Shown: positions 8,550-17,366, counted from the stretch's first letter. The stretch: 64,000 nucleotides of DNA from Pedococcus aerophilus (GCF_039532215.1 NZ_BAAARN010000003.1:1-64000), one strand, 5' to 3'. Notes: generated by a model not told the origin, from the letters alone. A program made the numbers and translations.

Positions 8550-8561
8550 TTGATGCGTCAA
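8550..8561. promoter_or_regulatory. Putative DeoR operator, half 2 (regulator side)
   Basis: TTGATGCGTCAA is itself partly palindromic (TTGA...TCAA) and is the partner of the site at 8402-8413. It lies about 50 bases upstream of the regulator start, where a repressor would also control its own gene. Confidence 0.5.
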
Positions 8562-8612
8562 GCAGCACCAACACGTAGGACAAGGCGCACAAACGCCCGT
8601 ATGCTCCCCGCC

Positions 8613-9431
8613 ATGGAGGACGACTCGACCCACCTGCCGGCCAGCCGCAAGGCGGCGATCGTCGCGCTGGTCGCCGACGCGGGGCAGGTCACGGTGCAGG
8701 CGCTGGCCGAGCGGCTCCAGGTCTCTGCCGACACGATCCGGCGCGACCTGGACCACCTGGACGGTGAGGGTCTGGTCATGCGGACGCGCGGCGGTGCCGT
8801 CGACCCGACCCGGATGCCGCGGATGGACCCGGGGCTCAACACCCGCATCCAGGTCCACCCCGACGCCAAGGAGCAGATCGGGGCCACCGCGGCGAGCCTG
8901 GTCACCGACGGCGACGTCCTCATCATCAACGCCGGGACCACCGCCCTGGCGGTCGCCCGCCACCTGCGTGAGCACCGGGGCCTGACCATCGCCACGAACA
9001 ACCTGCGGCTGGCGACCGAGATCTCCCCCAAGTGCTTCCGCGACCTCTACCTCTTCGGCGGGGACGTGCGGCACGCCGCCCAGGCGACCATCGGCCCCGT
9101 CGCCTTCCCGGTGTCGCTCGGCGGGCGCGACATGGACATCCGCTGCGACCTCGCGCTGGTCACCGTCGGCGGGGTCTCGACCGACGGCGGCTACTCGACG
9201 AGCAACCTCGCCGAGGCGGCGATGATGCGCGAGATGCTCGGTGTCGCAGGCAAGGTCGCGATCCTGGCCGACTCCTCGAAGCTCGGGCGACGGCTGTTCG
9301 CCCAGATCACCCCGCTCGACGCCGTGGACTACTTCATCACCGACAAGGAGCCTCCTGCCGACCTCGCGGCGGCCCTGCGCAAGGGGCACGTCGAGGTGCT
9401 CTGGGCGCCGGTCGCCTCCGCCGCCTCCTGA
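8613..9431 (+). CDS. DeoR-family transcriptional regulator of the sugar operon
   Basis: 272 residues. The N-terminal winged helix has the DeoR signature (recognition helix S-A-D-T-I-R-R-D-L), followed by a sugar-phosphate-sensing isomerase-like domain with D-V-L-I-I-N-A-G-T-T and a D-S-S-K-L-G-R block. Such regulators usually repress a sugar operon until a phosphorylated intermediate binds, here plausibly the product of the ADP-type kinase. No ribosome site precedes the ATG; a TATGCT at 8600-8605 ends seven bases upstream, so a leaderless transcript is likely. An in-frame ATG at 8601 is the alternative. Confidence 0.88.
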   Translation: MEDDSTHLPASRKAAIVALVADAGQVTVQALAERLQVSADTIRRDLDHLDGEGLVMRTRGGAVDPTRMPRMDPGLNTRIQVHPDAKEQIGATAASLVTDGDVLIINAGTTALAVARHLREHRGLTIATNNLRLATEISPKCFRDLYLFGGDVRHAAQATIGPVAFPVSLGGRDMDIRCDLALVTVGGVSTDGGYSTSNLAEAAMMREMLGVAGKVAILADSSKLGRRLFAQITPLDAVDYFITDKEPPADLAAALRKGHVEVLWAPVASAAS

Positions 9432-9569
9432 CCCGCTCCCGGCCCGGCCGAGCACCCCCGGCCACTCGCCGTCGTTCACTTCGTCCGAGCGGTTCTGTTA
9501 CCTCGTCCGACCGGGTGAGGACGTCGGGAACCCGCCACGCACCGCACGGAGACTCGGCACGATACGAGC

Positions 9570-9980
9570 ATGGAACTGGACCGTGAGGGGCGCACCGACC
9601 TCCACTACGCAGCGGCCGACGGCGACCTCGCCGTGGTCCGTCGGCTCGTGGAGCTGGGGTTCGACGTGTCGCTCGCCGACCTCGAGGGCTACACGCCGCT
9701 GCACTTCGCGGCGCAGTACCAGCGAGCCGACCTGGTGTCGTTCCTCGTCACCGCCGGCGCCCCGCTCGAGGCGCGCGACCAGTGGGGCAACACCCCCCTC
9801 TGGCGGGCGATGTCCTCCTCCCGCGGACGCGGCGAGACGATCCTGGCCCTCCTCGCCGCCGGAGCCGACCCCGACGCGGAGAACAACCACGGCACCTCCC
9901 CGCGCACCGGCGCGCTGCGCATCTCCAAGTACGACGTGGCGCAGTTCTTCATCGACTTCAGCGCCAGCCGCGCCAGCTGA
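9570..9980 (+). CDS. Ankyrin-repeat protein
   Basis: 136 residues made almost wholly of ankyrin repeats: G-R-T-D-L-H-Y-A-A near residue 7, G-Y-T-P-L-H-F-A-A near 40, G-N-T-P-L-W-R-A near 73, and a degenerate last repeat. No signal peptide or membrane segment, so it is cytosolic. Ankyrin stacks bind other proteins; the partner is unknown. It stands alone between the DeoR gene and a small membrane protein gene. Confidence 0.85.
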   Translation: MELDREGRTDLHYAAADGDLAVVRRLVELGFDVSLADLEGYTPLHFAAQYQRADLVSFLVTAGAPLEARDQWGNTPLWRAMSSSRGRGETILALLAAGADPDAENNHGTSPRTGALRISKYDVAQFFIDFSASRAS

Positions 9981-10062
9981 CCCACGCGAAACCCGCCCGG
10001 CGCCGGCCCCACGGCGGTACCGTCACGGCACTCGACGAGTCGGCCCGGACGCAGGGGGTTCC

Positions 10063-10314
10063 ATGAGCACCGACATCCAGCTGGCCCGACGGCCCTGCGC
10101 CGAGCTCATCGCCGGCGGCTTCATCGCCCTGCCGCTGGGGCTGGCCGTCTACCTCCTGACCCATGACGGCCCCACCCGGGCCTACCCGGTGATGGGAGTC
10201 CTCATCGCCGTCGTCGGGTGGGTGCTGCTCGGCACCGGCGTGACCCGTGCGGGCGCGAAGGTCGACGACCTCTACCGCACCCACGTCACGCGGTCGAGGG
10301 CGTCGAACCGGTGA
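10063..10314 (+). CDS. Small membrane protein, two predicted helices
   Basis: 83 residues. Hydrophobic stretches at about residues 13-30 and 41-60 predict two membrane helices with a short basic C-terminal tail. Family not recognised. Its stop overlaps the GTG of a 40-codon ORF (GTGA, 10311-10314), so the two are probably translated together. Confidence 0.65.
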   Translation: MSTDIQLARRPCAELIAGGFIALPLGLAVYLLTHDGPTRAYPVMGVLIAVVGWVLLGTGVTRAGAKVDDLYRTHVTRSRASNR

Positions 10315-10433
10315 CGATCGACCGCTCTGGTCCGTGGTGGAAGGGCACCGAGGCCCCGGACCTGGACGCTTTCCTCGTCGACTTCACCGCCGACGGGTAT
10401 GCAGCCGAGCGCGTCGTCCACGCGGCCCTCTGA
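10311..10433 (+). CDS. Small coupled protein, 40 residues
   Basis: The reading frame starts at a GTG that overlaps the previous stop in a GTGA arrangement, the common coupling signal in this genome. The product is short and acidic with a Trp pair (G-P-W-W-K-G-T-E-A-P-D-L-D). No homology recognised. Overlap geometry, codon bias and a clean stop support it; length and lack of a known family keep confidence moderate. Confidence 0.5.
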   Translation: MTIDRSGPWWKGTEAPDLDAFLVDFTADGYAAERVVHAAL

Positions 10434-10456
10434 GGCGCCGGCGTCAGGCGTCGGTG

Positions 10457-10639
10457 TCAGGCGCCGAGTCGCGCCGCCCGGGCCGCCTCGACCTTGGCGG
10501 CCCGCTGGCGCTTGAGACGCATGTGCGGGTCGTCGGCCTCGGTGAGTTGGGCGGGGCCGAACAGGTGCCACCCGACGTACTTCACGCCATACCCGATGCG
10601 GTAACCCACCGAGAGTCCCTCGTTCCTGCTCTTGCCCAT
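10457..10639 (-). CDS. Small basic protein, 60 residues
   Basis: Family not recognised. The N-terminal half has aromatic and Gly residues (G-Y-R-I-G-Y-G-V-K-Y-V-G-W), the C-terminal half is a basic Ala/Arg-rich helix. A GGGAG ribosome site lies before the ATG at 10639. It diverges from the OhrR-like gene and shares an AT-rich promoter/operator region with it, so it may be under that regulator. Confidence 0.6.
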   Translation of the reverse strand: MGKSRNEGLSVGYRIGYGVKYVGWHLFGPAQLTEADDPHMRLKRQRAAKVEAARAARLGA

Positions 10640-10650
10640 GATGGCTCCCT

Positions 10651-10687
10651 AATAGTTAGTGCACGAATGATTTGATGCCTAACTGTA
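10651..10687. promoter_or_regulatory. Putative MarR/OhrR operator between divergent genes
   Basis: An AT-rich stretch contains inverted arms AGTTAG (10654-10659) and CTAACT (10679-10684), extending to TAATAGTTAG against CTAACTGTAA (8 of 10 bases pair). It sits between the small protein ATG (10639) and the -10 TAGGAT (10702-10707) of the MarR gene. The ATAGTTAG arm also appears at the MarR operator at 60273. Confidence 0.5.
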
Positions 10688-10713
10688 AGCCCGCACCTGC
10701 GTAGGATGAAATC

Positions 10714-11199
10714 GTGTCCCGCTCACCTCGCCCCGCTGCCGCCAGGACCACCCGCGAACCCGACCTGCTCGCCCTCGACCGACAGGTCTGCTTCGCCCTC
10801 GCCGTGGCCTCGCGCAACGTCATCGGTCTCTACAAGCCGTTGCTCGAGCCCTTGGGCCTGACCCACCCGCAGTACCTCGTGATGCTCGCCCTCTGGGAGG
10901 AGTCGCCGCTCAAGGTCTCCGAGCTGGCGGATCGGCTCAGCCTCGAGCCGGCGACGCTGTCGCCGCTGCTCAAGCGGCTCGAGGTCGCCGGCATGCTTAC
11001 CCGCGGCCGTGACCCGCACGACGAGCGCGCGCTCGCCATCACCCTCACCACGAAGGGCCGCCGCGCCCGCCGACAGGCCGAACGCATCCCACCCGCGATC
11101 ATGGCTCGCCTCGGCATGGGACTCCCCGAGCTCGAGGCGCTCCGCGACGGCCTCACCCGTCTCATCGACGCCGCCGCCAGCGAGGCCCCGCTGGGCTGA
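10714..11199 (+). CDS. OhrR-like MarR-family regulator
   Basis: 161 residues, GTG start. The sequence L-D-R-Q-V-C-F-A-L-A-V-A-S-R places a Cys at residue 26 where OhrR repressors carry their peroxide-sensing Cys, and L-G-L-T-H-P-Q-Y-L-V-M-L-A-L-W-E is the OhrR signature. The winged helix follows at about 65-110. OhrR loses DNA binding when this Cys is oxidised by organic hydroperoxides. No ohr gene is adjacent; the nearest candidates are the divergent small gene and the hydrolase downstream. TAGGAT ends exactly six bases before the GTG, suggesting a leaderless mRNA. Confidence 0.85.
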   Translation: MSRSPRPAAARTTREPDLLALDRQVCFALAVASRNVIGLYKPLLEPLGLTHPQYLVMLALWEESPLKVSELADRLSLEPATLSPLLKRLEVAGMLTRGRDPHDERALAITLTTKGRRARRQAERIPPAIMARLGMGLPELEALRDGLTRLIDAAASEAPLG

Positions 11200-11270
11200 C
11201 CGATGAGTTCTCGCACCCCGGGCGGTCTCCACTGCAGCACGTCCCGCACCCGCCGAACCAGGAGGCGACC

Positions 11271-12137
11271 ATGGCCACCACGCACCACCTTGCGACCCCC
11301 GACGTCACCCTCGTCTACGACGTCCACGGCGCGCTTCCGACGGCCGACGGGCGGCCGCCCCTCTTCATGGTCGGCGCCCCCATGGGAGCAGAGGGATTCA
11401 CCACCCTCGTCGGCCTCTTCGCCGACCGCACCGTGATCACCTACGACGTCCGGGGCATCGGCCGCAGCGAACGCTCGGACGGTTCGCTCGTGCAGACCCC
11501 CGAGCAGAACGCCGCCGACCACCACGCCGTCATCAGCGCCCTGGGTGCGGGGCCGGTGGAGATGTTCGCCAGCAGTGGCGGTGCGGTCAGCGCCCTCGCT
11601 CTCATCGCTGCGCACCCCGAGGACGTCACGACCGTGGTCGCCCACGAACCGCCCCTGCTCGCCGTCCTTCCCGACGCCGACGCCGCCTTCGCTGCCGAGC
11701 GCGCCGTGCACGCGGCCTACCAGGAGCGCGGCCAGGGGGCGGGGATGGCGGCCTTCATCGGCCTCACCTCGTGGTCGGGCGAGTTCACCCCGGAGTATGC
11801 GGCGCAACCGGCCCCGGACCCCGCCCAGTTCGGGATGTCGGCGGAGGACGACGGCTCCCGCGACGACCCGCTGCTCTCCGGGGTGTCCGACGCGATCACG
11901 GCCTACCGACCCGACCTCGACGCCCTGCGGTCGGCCACGACGCGGGTGGTGCTGGCCGCCGGCATCGAGTCGGCGGGGACGATCACGGACCGCTCGACCC
12001 AGGCTCTGGCCGAGCTCCTCGGCCAGGAGGTCGTGGTCTTCCCGAGCCACCACGGCGGGTTCATGGGAGGCGAGCACGGCTACGGCGGACAGCCGGAGGC
12101 CTTCGCCGCCAAGCTCCGTGAGGTCCTCGGCTCGTGA
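11271..12137 (+). CDS. Alpha/beta-hydrolase
   Basis: 288 residues. The core reads I-T-Y-D-V-R-G-I-G-R-S near 57-67 and the nucleophile elbow is A-S-S-G-G (Ser102), with a C-terminal H-H-G-G-F catalytic His near 262. It resembles esterase/haloperoxidase-type hydrolases annotated only by fold. Cytosolic, no signal peptide. A ribosome-like AGGAGGCG precedes the ATG. It follows the OhrR-like gene in the same direction after 71 bases, so it may share its control; substrate unknown. Confidence 0.82.
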   Translation: MATTHHLATPDVTLVYDVHGALPTADGRPPLFMVGAPMGAEGFTTLVGLFADRTVITYDVRGIGRSERSDGSLVQTPEQNAADHHAVISALGAGPVEMFASSGGAVSALALIAAHPEDVTTVVAHEPPLLAVLPDADAAFAAERAVHAAYQERGQGAGMAAFIGLTSWSGEFTPEYAAQPAPDPAQFGMSAEDDGSRDDPLLSGVSDAITAYRPDLDALRSATTRVVLAAGIESAGTITDRSTQALAELLGQEVVVFPSHHGGFMGGEHGYGGQPEAFAAKLREVLGS

Positions 12138-12143
12138 CCGACC

Positions 12144-12365
12144 TCAGACGTTGAGGAAGAGCGTCGCGTTGAAGAGGCTGATGAGGAACCCCGCGACGAG
12201 GATGGCGTCCAGCACCCCGTAGGACATGAGATGGAAGTTGGCGAGCTTCCACCGGAGGGGCGCGTCGGCATACCCCCGCGGTTTCCAGCTCCGCATCCGT
12301 GAGGCGTACCAGCAGACGAGCACCACGCCGTAACAGATCGCACTGAACTGCCACGCACTCCTCAT
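12144..12365 (-). CDS. Small membrane protein, 73 residues
   Basis: Two hydrophobic segments (about residues 6-20 and 47-70) flank a basic stretch M-R-S-W-K-P-R-G. Family not recognised. It converges with the hydrolase gene (6-base gap) and diverges from the PBP4 gene. Coding codon bias is normal for the window. Confidence 0.6.
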   Translation of the reverse strand: MRSAWQFSAICYGVVLVCWYASRMRSWKPRGYADAPLRWKLANFHLMSYGVLDAILVAGFLISLFNATLFLNV

Positions 12366-12533
12366 GGGGACAGTGTGCGTCGGCCGGGTCGATGCCGCGC
12401 ACCGGGGTCGGCCGTCCGGTCAGACCTCCGCGGCATCGCCCCCTCCGTGCCCTGGGCGCCGCTACCGTCCTGCCACGTCACAGGCGCCCCTCTGCCCCCA
12501 CGGAACCGCGCCGCGCCCTTCGAAGGACGTCCC

Positions 12534-13850
12534 ATGAGCGCCACCTCGCCGACCCGCCCACGACACGCCCCCGCATCGGTGCGCAAGGCGCGTCGCTGGC
12601 TGGCTGTCGGCGCCGCGGCAGCAGTCGCCGTGACCGGCCTGGCGGCCTCGCCGGCGCAGGCCGTCCCCATCTCGCCCGACCCGTCCACGCCGACGGTCGT
12701 GTTCCGCCCGGCGGAGCACCGAATCCGGACCATGCTCGACGACCGGGTCACGACCGCGCGGTTCGGCACGTCGTTCACCGGGGCCGTGGTCGACGCCGCG
12801 ACCGGGCGGGTGGTGTGGACCAGGAACGGGACGACGGGGCTCATGCCCGCCTCGACGACCAAGCTCGTCACCGCCACCGCCGCCCTGCGCGTGTTCGACG
12901 CCTCGCACCGGTTCGTCACCACCGTCAAGCGGGGTCCGTGGTCCGACCAGGTCATCCTCGTCGGATCGGGCGACCCCTCCTTCAGCTCGGCCCAGGTCGC
13001 GGCCCTCGCCGCGACCACCGCGTCAGCCATGAAGGCCTCCGGCCGGACCACGGTCCGGGTGTATGCCGACGACTACCTCTTCCCCGCACCCTCCCTCGCG
13101 ACGGGGTGGAAGTCCTCGTACGTGCCTGCCGACACCACCTGGCTGCGGGCCCTGGTCGTCGACGGCCGGCAGAACGCCGACACGAGCATCGACGCGGCGA
13201 GGCTGTTCGCCGCCGAGCTCACCGCGAACGGGCTCACCGTCGCCAAGGTCGGACGCGGTCGTGCCGCGGTGGACGCCCCGGTCCTGGCGACCTCGGCCGG
13301 TGCCACCGTCGGCCAGATCGTCACCCCGATGCTGCTCGACTCCGACAACGAGCACGCCGAGGCACTGCACCGCCTCGTCTCCATCAGGACCGGTCACGGC
13401 AACACGTGGGAGCAGGCACAAGCCGCGCAGACCGCGGTCCTGACCACGGAGCGGCTGTCGGCGACGGCGCTCCACGACGGCTCAGGGCTGTCCCGGAGCG
13501 GGCGGCTCTCGGGCCTGCAGCTCGCCCGGATCATGGCCAACGCGTTCGAGCCCGGCAACACCACCCGGCTGTCGCTGCTGCGGTCCGAGAAGGGCCTGCC
13601 GGTCTCCGGCAGGACGGGAACGCTCAAGGCCTCGATCGGAAGGTTCACCACCACCGAGTCCACCTGCGCCGTCGGCCGGGTGCACGCCAAGACCGGGACG
13701 CTCTCCGACGCGGTCGCCCTCGCCGGCTGGACGGTCGGGGGCGACGGCCAGGTGAAGACCTTCGCCTTCGTCGTCAACGGCAAGGACGCCAGCCTGTCCC
13801 TGAAGCAGGGCCTGGACATGCTCGCCGCCACCGTGACGGGGTGCTACTGA
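12534..13850 (+). CDS. dacB: D-alanyl-D-alanine carboxypeptidase/endopeptidase, PBP4 (DacB) family
   Basis: 438 residues. A twin-Arg-flanked signal peptide ends near residue 43 (S-P-A-Q-A). The three penicillin-binding motifs are in order: S-T-T-K (Ser107-Lys110), S-D-N (270-272) and K-T-G (386-388). The enzyme trims or hydrolyses peptidoglycan peptides outside the membrane. It is a little shorter than Actinomadura DD-peptidase but complete. ATG at 12534 follows GAAGGA; the longer frame upstream would disrupt the signal peptide. Confidence 0.92.
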   Translation: MSATSPTRPRHAPASVRKARRWLAVGAAAAVAVTGLAASPAQAVPISPDPSTPTVVFRPAEHRIRTMLDDRVTTARFGTSFTGAVVDAATGRVVWTRNGTTGLMPASTTKLVTATAALRVFDASHRFVTTVKRGPWSDQVILVGSGDPSFSSAQVAALAATTASAMKASGRTTVRVYADDYLFPAPSLATGWKSSYVPADTTWLRALVVDGRQNADTSIDAARLFAAELTANGLTVAKVGRGRAAVDAPVLATSAGATVGQIVTPMLLDSDNEHAEALHRLVSIRTGHGNTWEQAQAAQTAVLTTERLSATALHDGSGLSRSGRLSGLQLARIMANAFEPGNTTRLSLLRSEKGLPVSGRTGTLKASIGRFTTTESTCAVGRVHAKTGTLSDAVALAGWTVGGDGQVKTFAFVVNGKDASLSLKQGLDMLAATVTGCY

Positions 13851-13860
13851 CCCGCGCAGG

Positions 13861-14070
13861 TCAGTTCCACATGCCACCGATCTCGTTGGCGCCGTAACCC
13901 GGGGTGAACTTCACCGTGCCGGGGAGCAGGTCGCCGTGCTCGTCGGCAGCGCGCTCCTCCTTGGTGCGGTGGTCCCTCGAACGGATCACGACGGCTGCGA
14001 CGATGCCGGCGACGGCGGCCAGGGCGCCGATGGAGAAGACCCCGATGAGCACCACTGCGAAGAGGTTCAC
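13861..14070 (-). CDS. Small membrane protein, about 69 residues
   Basis: One hydrophobic helix (about residues 3-28) is followed by a basic patch R-S-R-D-H-R-T-K-E-E and a conserved-looking tail ending in G-G-M-W-N. I chose the GTG at 14070 because GGAACGGGACGG lies upstream and the helix then starts at the N-terminus; an ATG at 14145 in the same frame would add a non-hydrophobic leader. Family not recognised. It converges with dacB. Confidence 0.55.
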   Translation of the reverse strand: MNLFAVVLIGVFSIGALAAVAGIVAAVVIRSRDHRTKEERAADEHGDLLPGTVKFTPGYGANEIGGMWN

Positions 14071-14203
14071 GACGACACCGTCCCGTTCCTTGGGCCATCT
14101 CCCCGCCATTGGGGAGCAGCTCTGCCGCTCGCGATGATCCGGCATCCGACACCATCACACAACCACTTTGCCGCATGACGCGGCGGGCAGCAGACTGCAC
14201 CCC

Positions 14204-15910
14204 ATGACCGAAGCCCAGTGGTTCCGTGAAGCCGTCGTCTACCAGATCTACCCGCGCAGCTTCCAGGACAGCAACGGTGACGGCATCGGCGACCTCCGCG
14301 GAATCATCGACCGGCTCGACTACCTCAAGACGCTCGGTGTCGACGTGCTCTGGTTGTCGCCGATCTACACCAGCCCCCAGGACGACAACGGCTACGACAT
14401 CGCCGACTACCAGGACATCGACCCCACTTTCGGGACCCTCGCGGACGTCGACGAGCTGATCGCGCAGGCGCACGCCCGCGGCATACGCCTCGTCATGGAC
14501 CTCGTCGTGAACCACACCTCCGACGAGCACCCGTGGTTCGTGGAGTCGCGCTCGAGCACCGACAACCCCAAGCGTGACTGGTACTGGTGGCGCGCGCCGC
14601 GCGAGACCGCCGACGGCGGCACGGGGGCGCCCACCAACTGGGAATCCTTCTTCAGCGGACCCGCCTGGGAGCTCGACGAGGCGACGGGCGAGTACTACCT
14701 GCACCTGTTCAGCCGCAAGCAGCCCGACCTCAACTGGGAGAACCCGGAGGTCCGCGAAGCCGTCTACGCGATGATGCGCTGGTGGCTCGACCGTGGTGTC
14801 GACGGGTTCCGGATGGACGTCATCAACATGATCTCCAAGGTCACGTCGCTGCCCGACGGCGAGCCGATCCCCGGCGACTCCGGCCTCGGCGACGGCACCC
14901 AACACTTCCTCAACGGGCCCCGGATCCACGAGTTCCTCCAGGAGATGCACGCGGCGGTGTTCGAGGGCCGCGCCGAGAAGCTGCTCACCGTCGGCGAGAC
15001 GCCCGGGGTCACCGTCGACGACGCGGTCCTCTACACCGACCCGGCCCGGCGCGAGGTCGACATGGTGTTCCAGTTCGAGCACGTCGGGCTCGACCACGGC
15101 GACCACAAGTGGGACCCGCGCACCCTCGACCTGCGTGACCTCAAGAAGTCCCTCGGGCGGTGGCAGGACGGGCTCGCCGAGACCGGCTGGAACTCCCTGT
15201 ACTGGAACAACCACGACCAGCCGCGCGCGGTGTCGCGCTTCGGCTCCGACGCCCCCGAGCACCGGATCGCGTCCGCGAAGCTGCTCGGCACGGTCCTGCA
15301 CCTGCACCGAGGCACGCCGTACGTCTACCAGGGCGAGGAGCTCGGCATGACGAACGTGCCGTTCCCGACCGCCGACGACTTCCTCGACATCGAGTCGGTG
15401 AACTACTACCGGGCCGCCGTCGCGTCGGGCTCGGACGCCGCATCGGTGCTCGACGCCCTGCGCACCGGCAGCCGCGACAACGCCCGCTCCCCCATGCAGT
15501 GGGACAGCACCGAGCACAGCGGATTCACCTCTGGCACACCGTGGTTCGGCGTCAACCCCAACTACACCGAGATCAACGCCGAGGCCGAGCTGGCTGACGA
15601 CGACTCGGTGTTCCACCACTACCGACGCGTCATCGAGCTGCGGCACACCGAGCCGGCCGTCGGCCACGGCGACTTCCGCATGCTTGCCGCCGACCACCCC
15701 GAGCTGTACGCCTTCACCCGCGCCCACGACGGCGTCGAGCTGCTCGTCGTCGCGAACTTCTCCGACTCCGAGCTGGCGCTGGACGGGCCCGACGCGCTCG
15801 ACGACCTCGACGGGTGGGCCGATGCGACCCTGCTGCTCGGCAACGTCGGCGACCCCACCTCGGTCACCGGGCCCCTGCGCGCGTGGGAGGCCCGCGTCCT
15901 GCGCCGCTGA
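14204..15910 (+). CDS. GH13 alpha-glucosidase (oligo-1,6-glucosidase/trehalose-6-P hydrolase group)
   Basis: 568 residues. The GH13 regions are complete: N-H-T-S-D (103-107), G-F-R-M-D-V with nucleophile Asp205, acid/base Glu265 in T-V-G-E-T-P, and Asp338 in N-N-H-D-Q-P-R. The N-terminal Y-Q-I-Y-P-R-S-F-Q-D-S-N-G-D-G-I-G-D calcium loop is typical of subfamilies that release glucose from short alpha-glucosides. No signal peptide, so it acts on imported sugar. It is a single gene followed by a hairpin terminator. Confidence 0.93.
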   Translation: MTEAQWFREAVVYQIYPRSFQDSNGDGIGDLRGIIDRLDYLKTLGVDVLWLSPIYTSPQDDNGYDIADYQDIDPTFGTLADVDELIAQAHARGIRLVMDLVVNHTSDEHPWFVESRSSTDNPKRDWYWWRAPRETADGGTGAPTNWESFFSGPAWELDEATGEYYLHLFSRKQPDLNWENPEVREAVYAMMRWWLDRGVDGFRMDVINMISKVTSLPDGEPIPGDSGLGDGTQHFLNGPRIHEFLQEMHAAVFEGRAEKLLTVGETPGVTVDDAVLYTDPARREVDMVFQFEHVGLDHGDHKWDPRTLDLRDLKKSLGRWQDGLAETGWNSLYWNNHDQPRAVSRFGSDAPEHRIASAKLLGTVLHLHRGTPYVYQGEELGMTNVPFPTADDFLDIESVNYYRAAVASGSDAASVLDALRTGSRDNARSPMQWDSTEHSGFTSGTPWFGVNPNYTEINAEAELADDDSVFHHYRRVIELRHTEPAVGHGDFRMLAADHPELYAFTRAHDGVELLVVANFSDSELALDGPDALDDLDGWADATLLLGNVGDPTSVTGPLRAWEARVLRR

Positions 15911-15918
15911 CCCCTTGG

Positions 15919-15946
15919 CCCCGGTTGCGCGTTCACGCAACCGGGG
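15919..15946 (+). terminator. Hairpin terminator after the GH13 gene
   Basis: CCCCGGTTGCG (15919-15929) pairs perfectly with CGCAACCGGGG (15936-15946) across a 6-base loop, nine bases after the GH13 stop. There is no T-run, as is common for GC-rich genomes. Confidence 0.75.
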
Positions 15947-15996
15947 CGTCCGGCATTTCGAGGACACGCAGGCGCCGCACCTGTCACCATCGCAGC

Positions 15997-16503
15997 GTGA
16001 TTCGAGCAGAACTGGGGTTGGGGGTCCTCGGGACGGCCCTGTGGATCTACTGTCTGCTGGACGTGATCATGGCGGACGAGTCCCGCATCCGGAACCTGGG
16101 GAAGTCGACGTGGATCTGGGTCGTGCTGGTGACCTCGGTCGTCGGTGCGGTGGCCTGGCTGGTGGCAGGCAAACCCGAGTCGACGTCGCGCGGGCTGCCC
16201 TACAAGGGGAACACCGGCGCAGACCGACGCACCGGCTTCACGGAATACGAACGGCCCGGCCGGTTCGTGGCGACCGACCCCGACGCCGACGCGGCGTTCC
16301 TCAAGCAGGTGCGCGAGCGTGCCGAGGCACAGCGCCAGGAGGCGAAGCTCCAACGGCTGGCTCGCGAGCAGCGTGAGGAGCGCGAGCGCCAGGAGATCCG
16401 TGAGGCGCACGAACGTCGCCGGCTCGGGCCCAAGGAGGCGAACCCGTACACCCAACCGGGCGACGCGTCACAACCCTCGGCGCCGAACGACCCGACGGCC
16501 TAG
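15997..16503 (+). CDS. PLDc_N-domain membrane protein with charged coiled-coil tail
   Basis: 168 residues from a GTG. Residues 1-55 match the PLDc_N pattern: a hydrophobic helix, W-I-Y-C-L-L-D-V-I, and a second helix after K-S-T-W-I-W-V-V-L. From about 100 to 150 the chain is a Glu/Arg/Gln-rich helix likely to form a coiled coil. No phospholipase D catalytic HKD motif exists, so this is not an enzyme. Its 3' end overlaps the convergent DUF1028 gene by four bases. Confidence 0.8.
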   Translation: MIRAELGLGVLGTALWIYCLLDVIMADESRIRNLGKSTWIWVVLVTSVVGAVAWLVAGKPESTSRGLPYKGNTGADRRTGFTEYERPGRFVATDPDADAAFLKQVRERAEAQRQEAKLQRLAREQREERERQEIREAHERRRLGPKEANPYTQPGDASQPSAPNDPTA

Positions 16504-17366
16504 CCCGTCTCGTCCCGCAGGGCCGCCAGCACCTTGGTGTCGATGCCGTCGGGGCTGAGCCGCATCTCGTAGTTGGCCTCCGACGCCCACGCCTCGAGAG
16601 CAGCGGCGACACCGCGACCGCCCGGGTCGCTGCCGCCCTCGCTGCCGTGGTCGCTGCCGGTGTCGTGGCCCAGCGAGGCCAACCGTCGACCGACCTCGTC
16701 GGCCAGCTCACCCGTGAGTGGCAGGACCTCCTCCGCCGTCCCGAACAACAGGTCGTTGATCGAGAGCAGCCGGGCCAGCTCCTGCGGCGCCTGCGGGTGG
16801 TCGTCGACGCGGACGTCGGCCAGGACCCCGCAGCCGTCGTACCCCGCCCCCGGCGACACGGCATACAGGGCTGCGCCCTGGCGACCCCGCGAGTCGCCGC
16901 CGGCCTCGTCCCCCGCGAGCAGGGCAGCGAGGAGCCGGTCGCTCAACGAACCCCCGGCCGACGCCAGCCACGCCCGCTCCATCGCCTCGACGACGTCGCG
17001 GCCGGTGAGGATGTTGCCCTGGATGGCGTACCCGCCCGTCGCCTCGCGGCCGCTGACCCCACCGGCCCAGTCCATGCACTCCGTGCCCGTCCAGGTCGCC
17101 TGCGAGTCGACCCCCACGACGCCGAGCTGGCGGTGCTCGCGTCCGTCGTCGGGACCGGTGCAGGCAGCGACGGCGGCGCCCGCGTCGCCGCCCCCGGCGA
17201 GCGCGTCCAGCGCCGTCGACCGGTAGGACACGCGGGCCATCGCCTGCGTGGCGACGGCACCCACCCCGAGACGGGCCTGCGGCACCACCGCCCCGACGAA
17301 GGGGAACTTGCTCGCGACGGCGACACCGAAGGCGTCACCGACCTGTCCGGCGATGGAGAACGTCAT
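16500..17366 (-). CDS. DUF1028 family protein
   Basis: 288 residues. The start M-T-F-S-I-A-G followed by G-V-A-V-A-S-K-F-P-F-V-G-A and G-V-G-A-V-A-T-Q-A is diagnostic of DUF1028, a family with an N-terminal-nucleophile-hydrolase-like fold of uncertain reaction. The later block G-Y-A-I-Q-G-N-I-L-T-G is also conserved. The ATG at 17366 starts exactly at the family N-terminus. No signal peptide. Confidence 0.85.
   Translation of the reverse strand: MTFSIAGQVGDAFGVAVASKFPFVGAVVPQARLGVGAVATQAMARVSYRSTALDALAGGGDAGAAVAACTGPDDGREHRQLGVVGVDSQATWTGTECMDWAGGVSGREATGGYAIQGNILTGRDVVEAMERAWLASAGGSLSDRLLAALLAGDEAGGDSRGRQGAALYAVSPGAGYDGCGVLADVRVDDHPQAPQELARLLSINDLLFGTAEEVLPLTGELADEVGRRLASLGHDTGSDHGSEGGSDPGGRGVAAALEAWASEANYEMRLSPDGIDTKVLAALRDETG

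Noticed and set aside
13844-15967. 707-codon minus frame over dacB 3' end and GH13 gene
   Set aside because: Antisense to a GH13 gene with complete catalytic triad; spans unrelated real genes.
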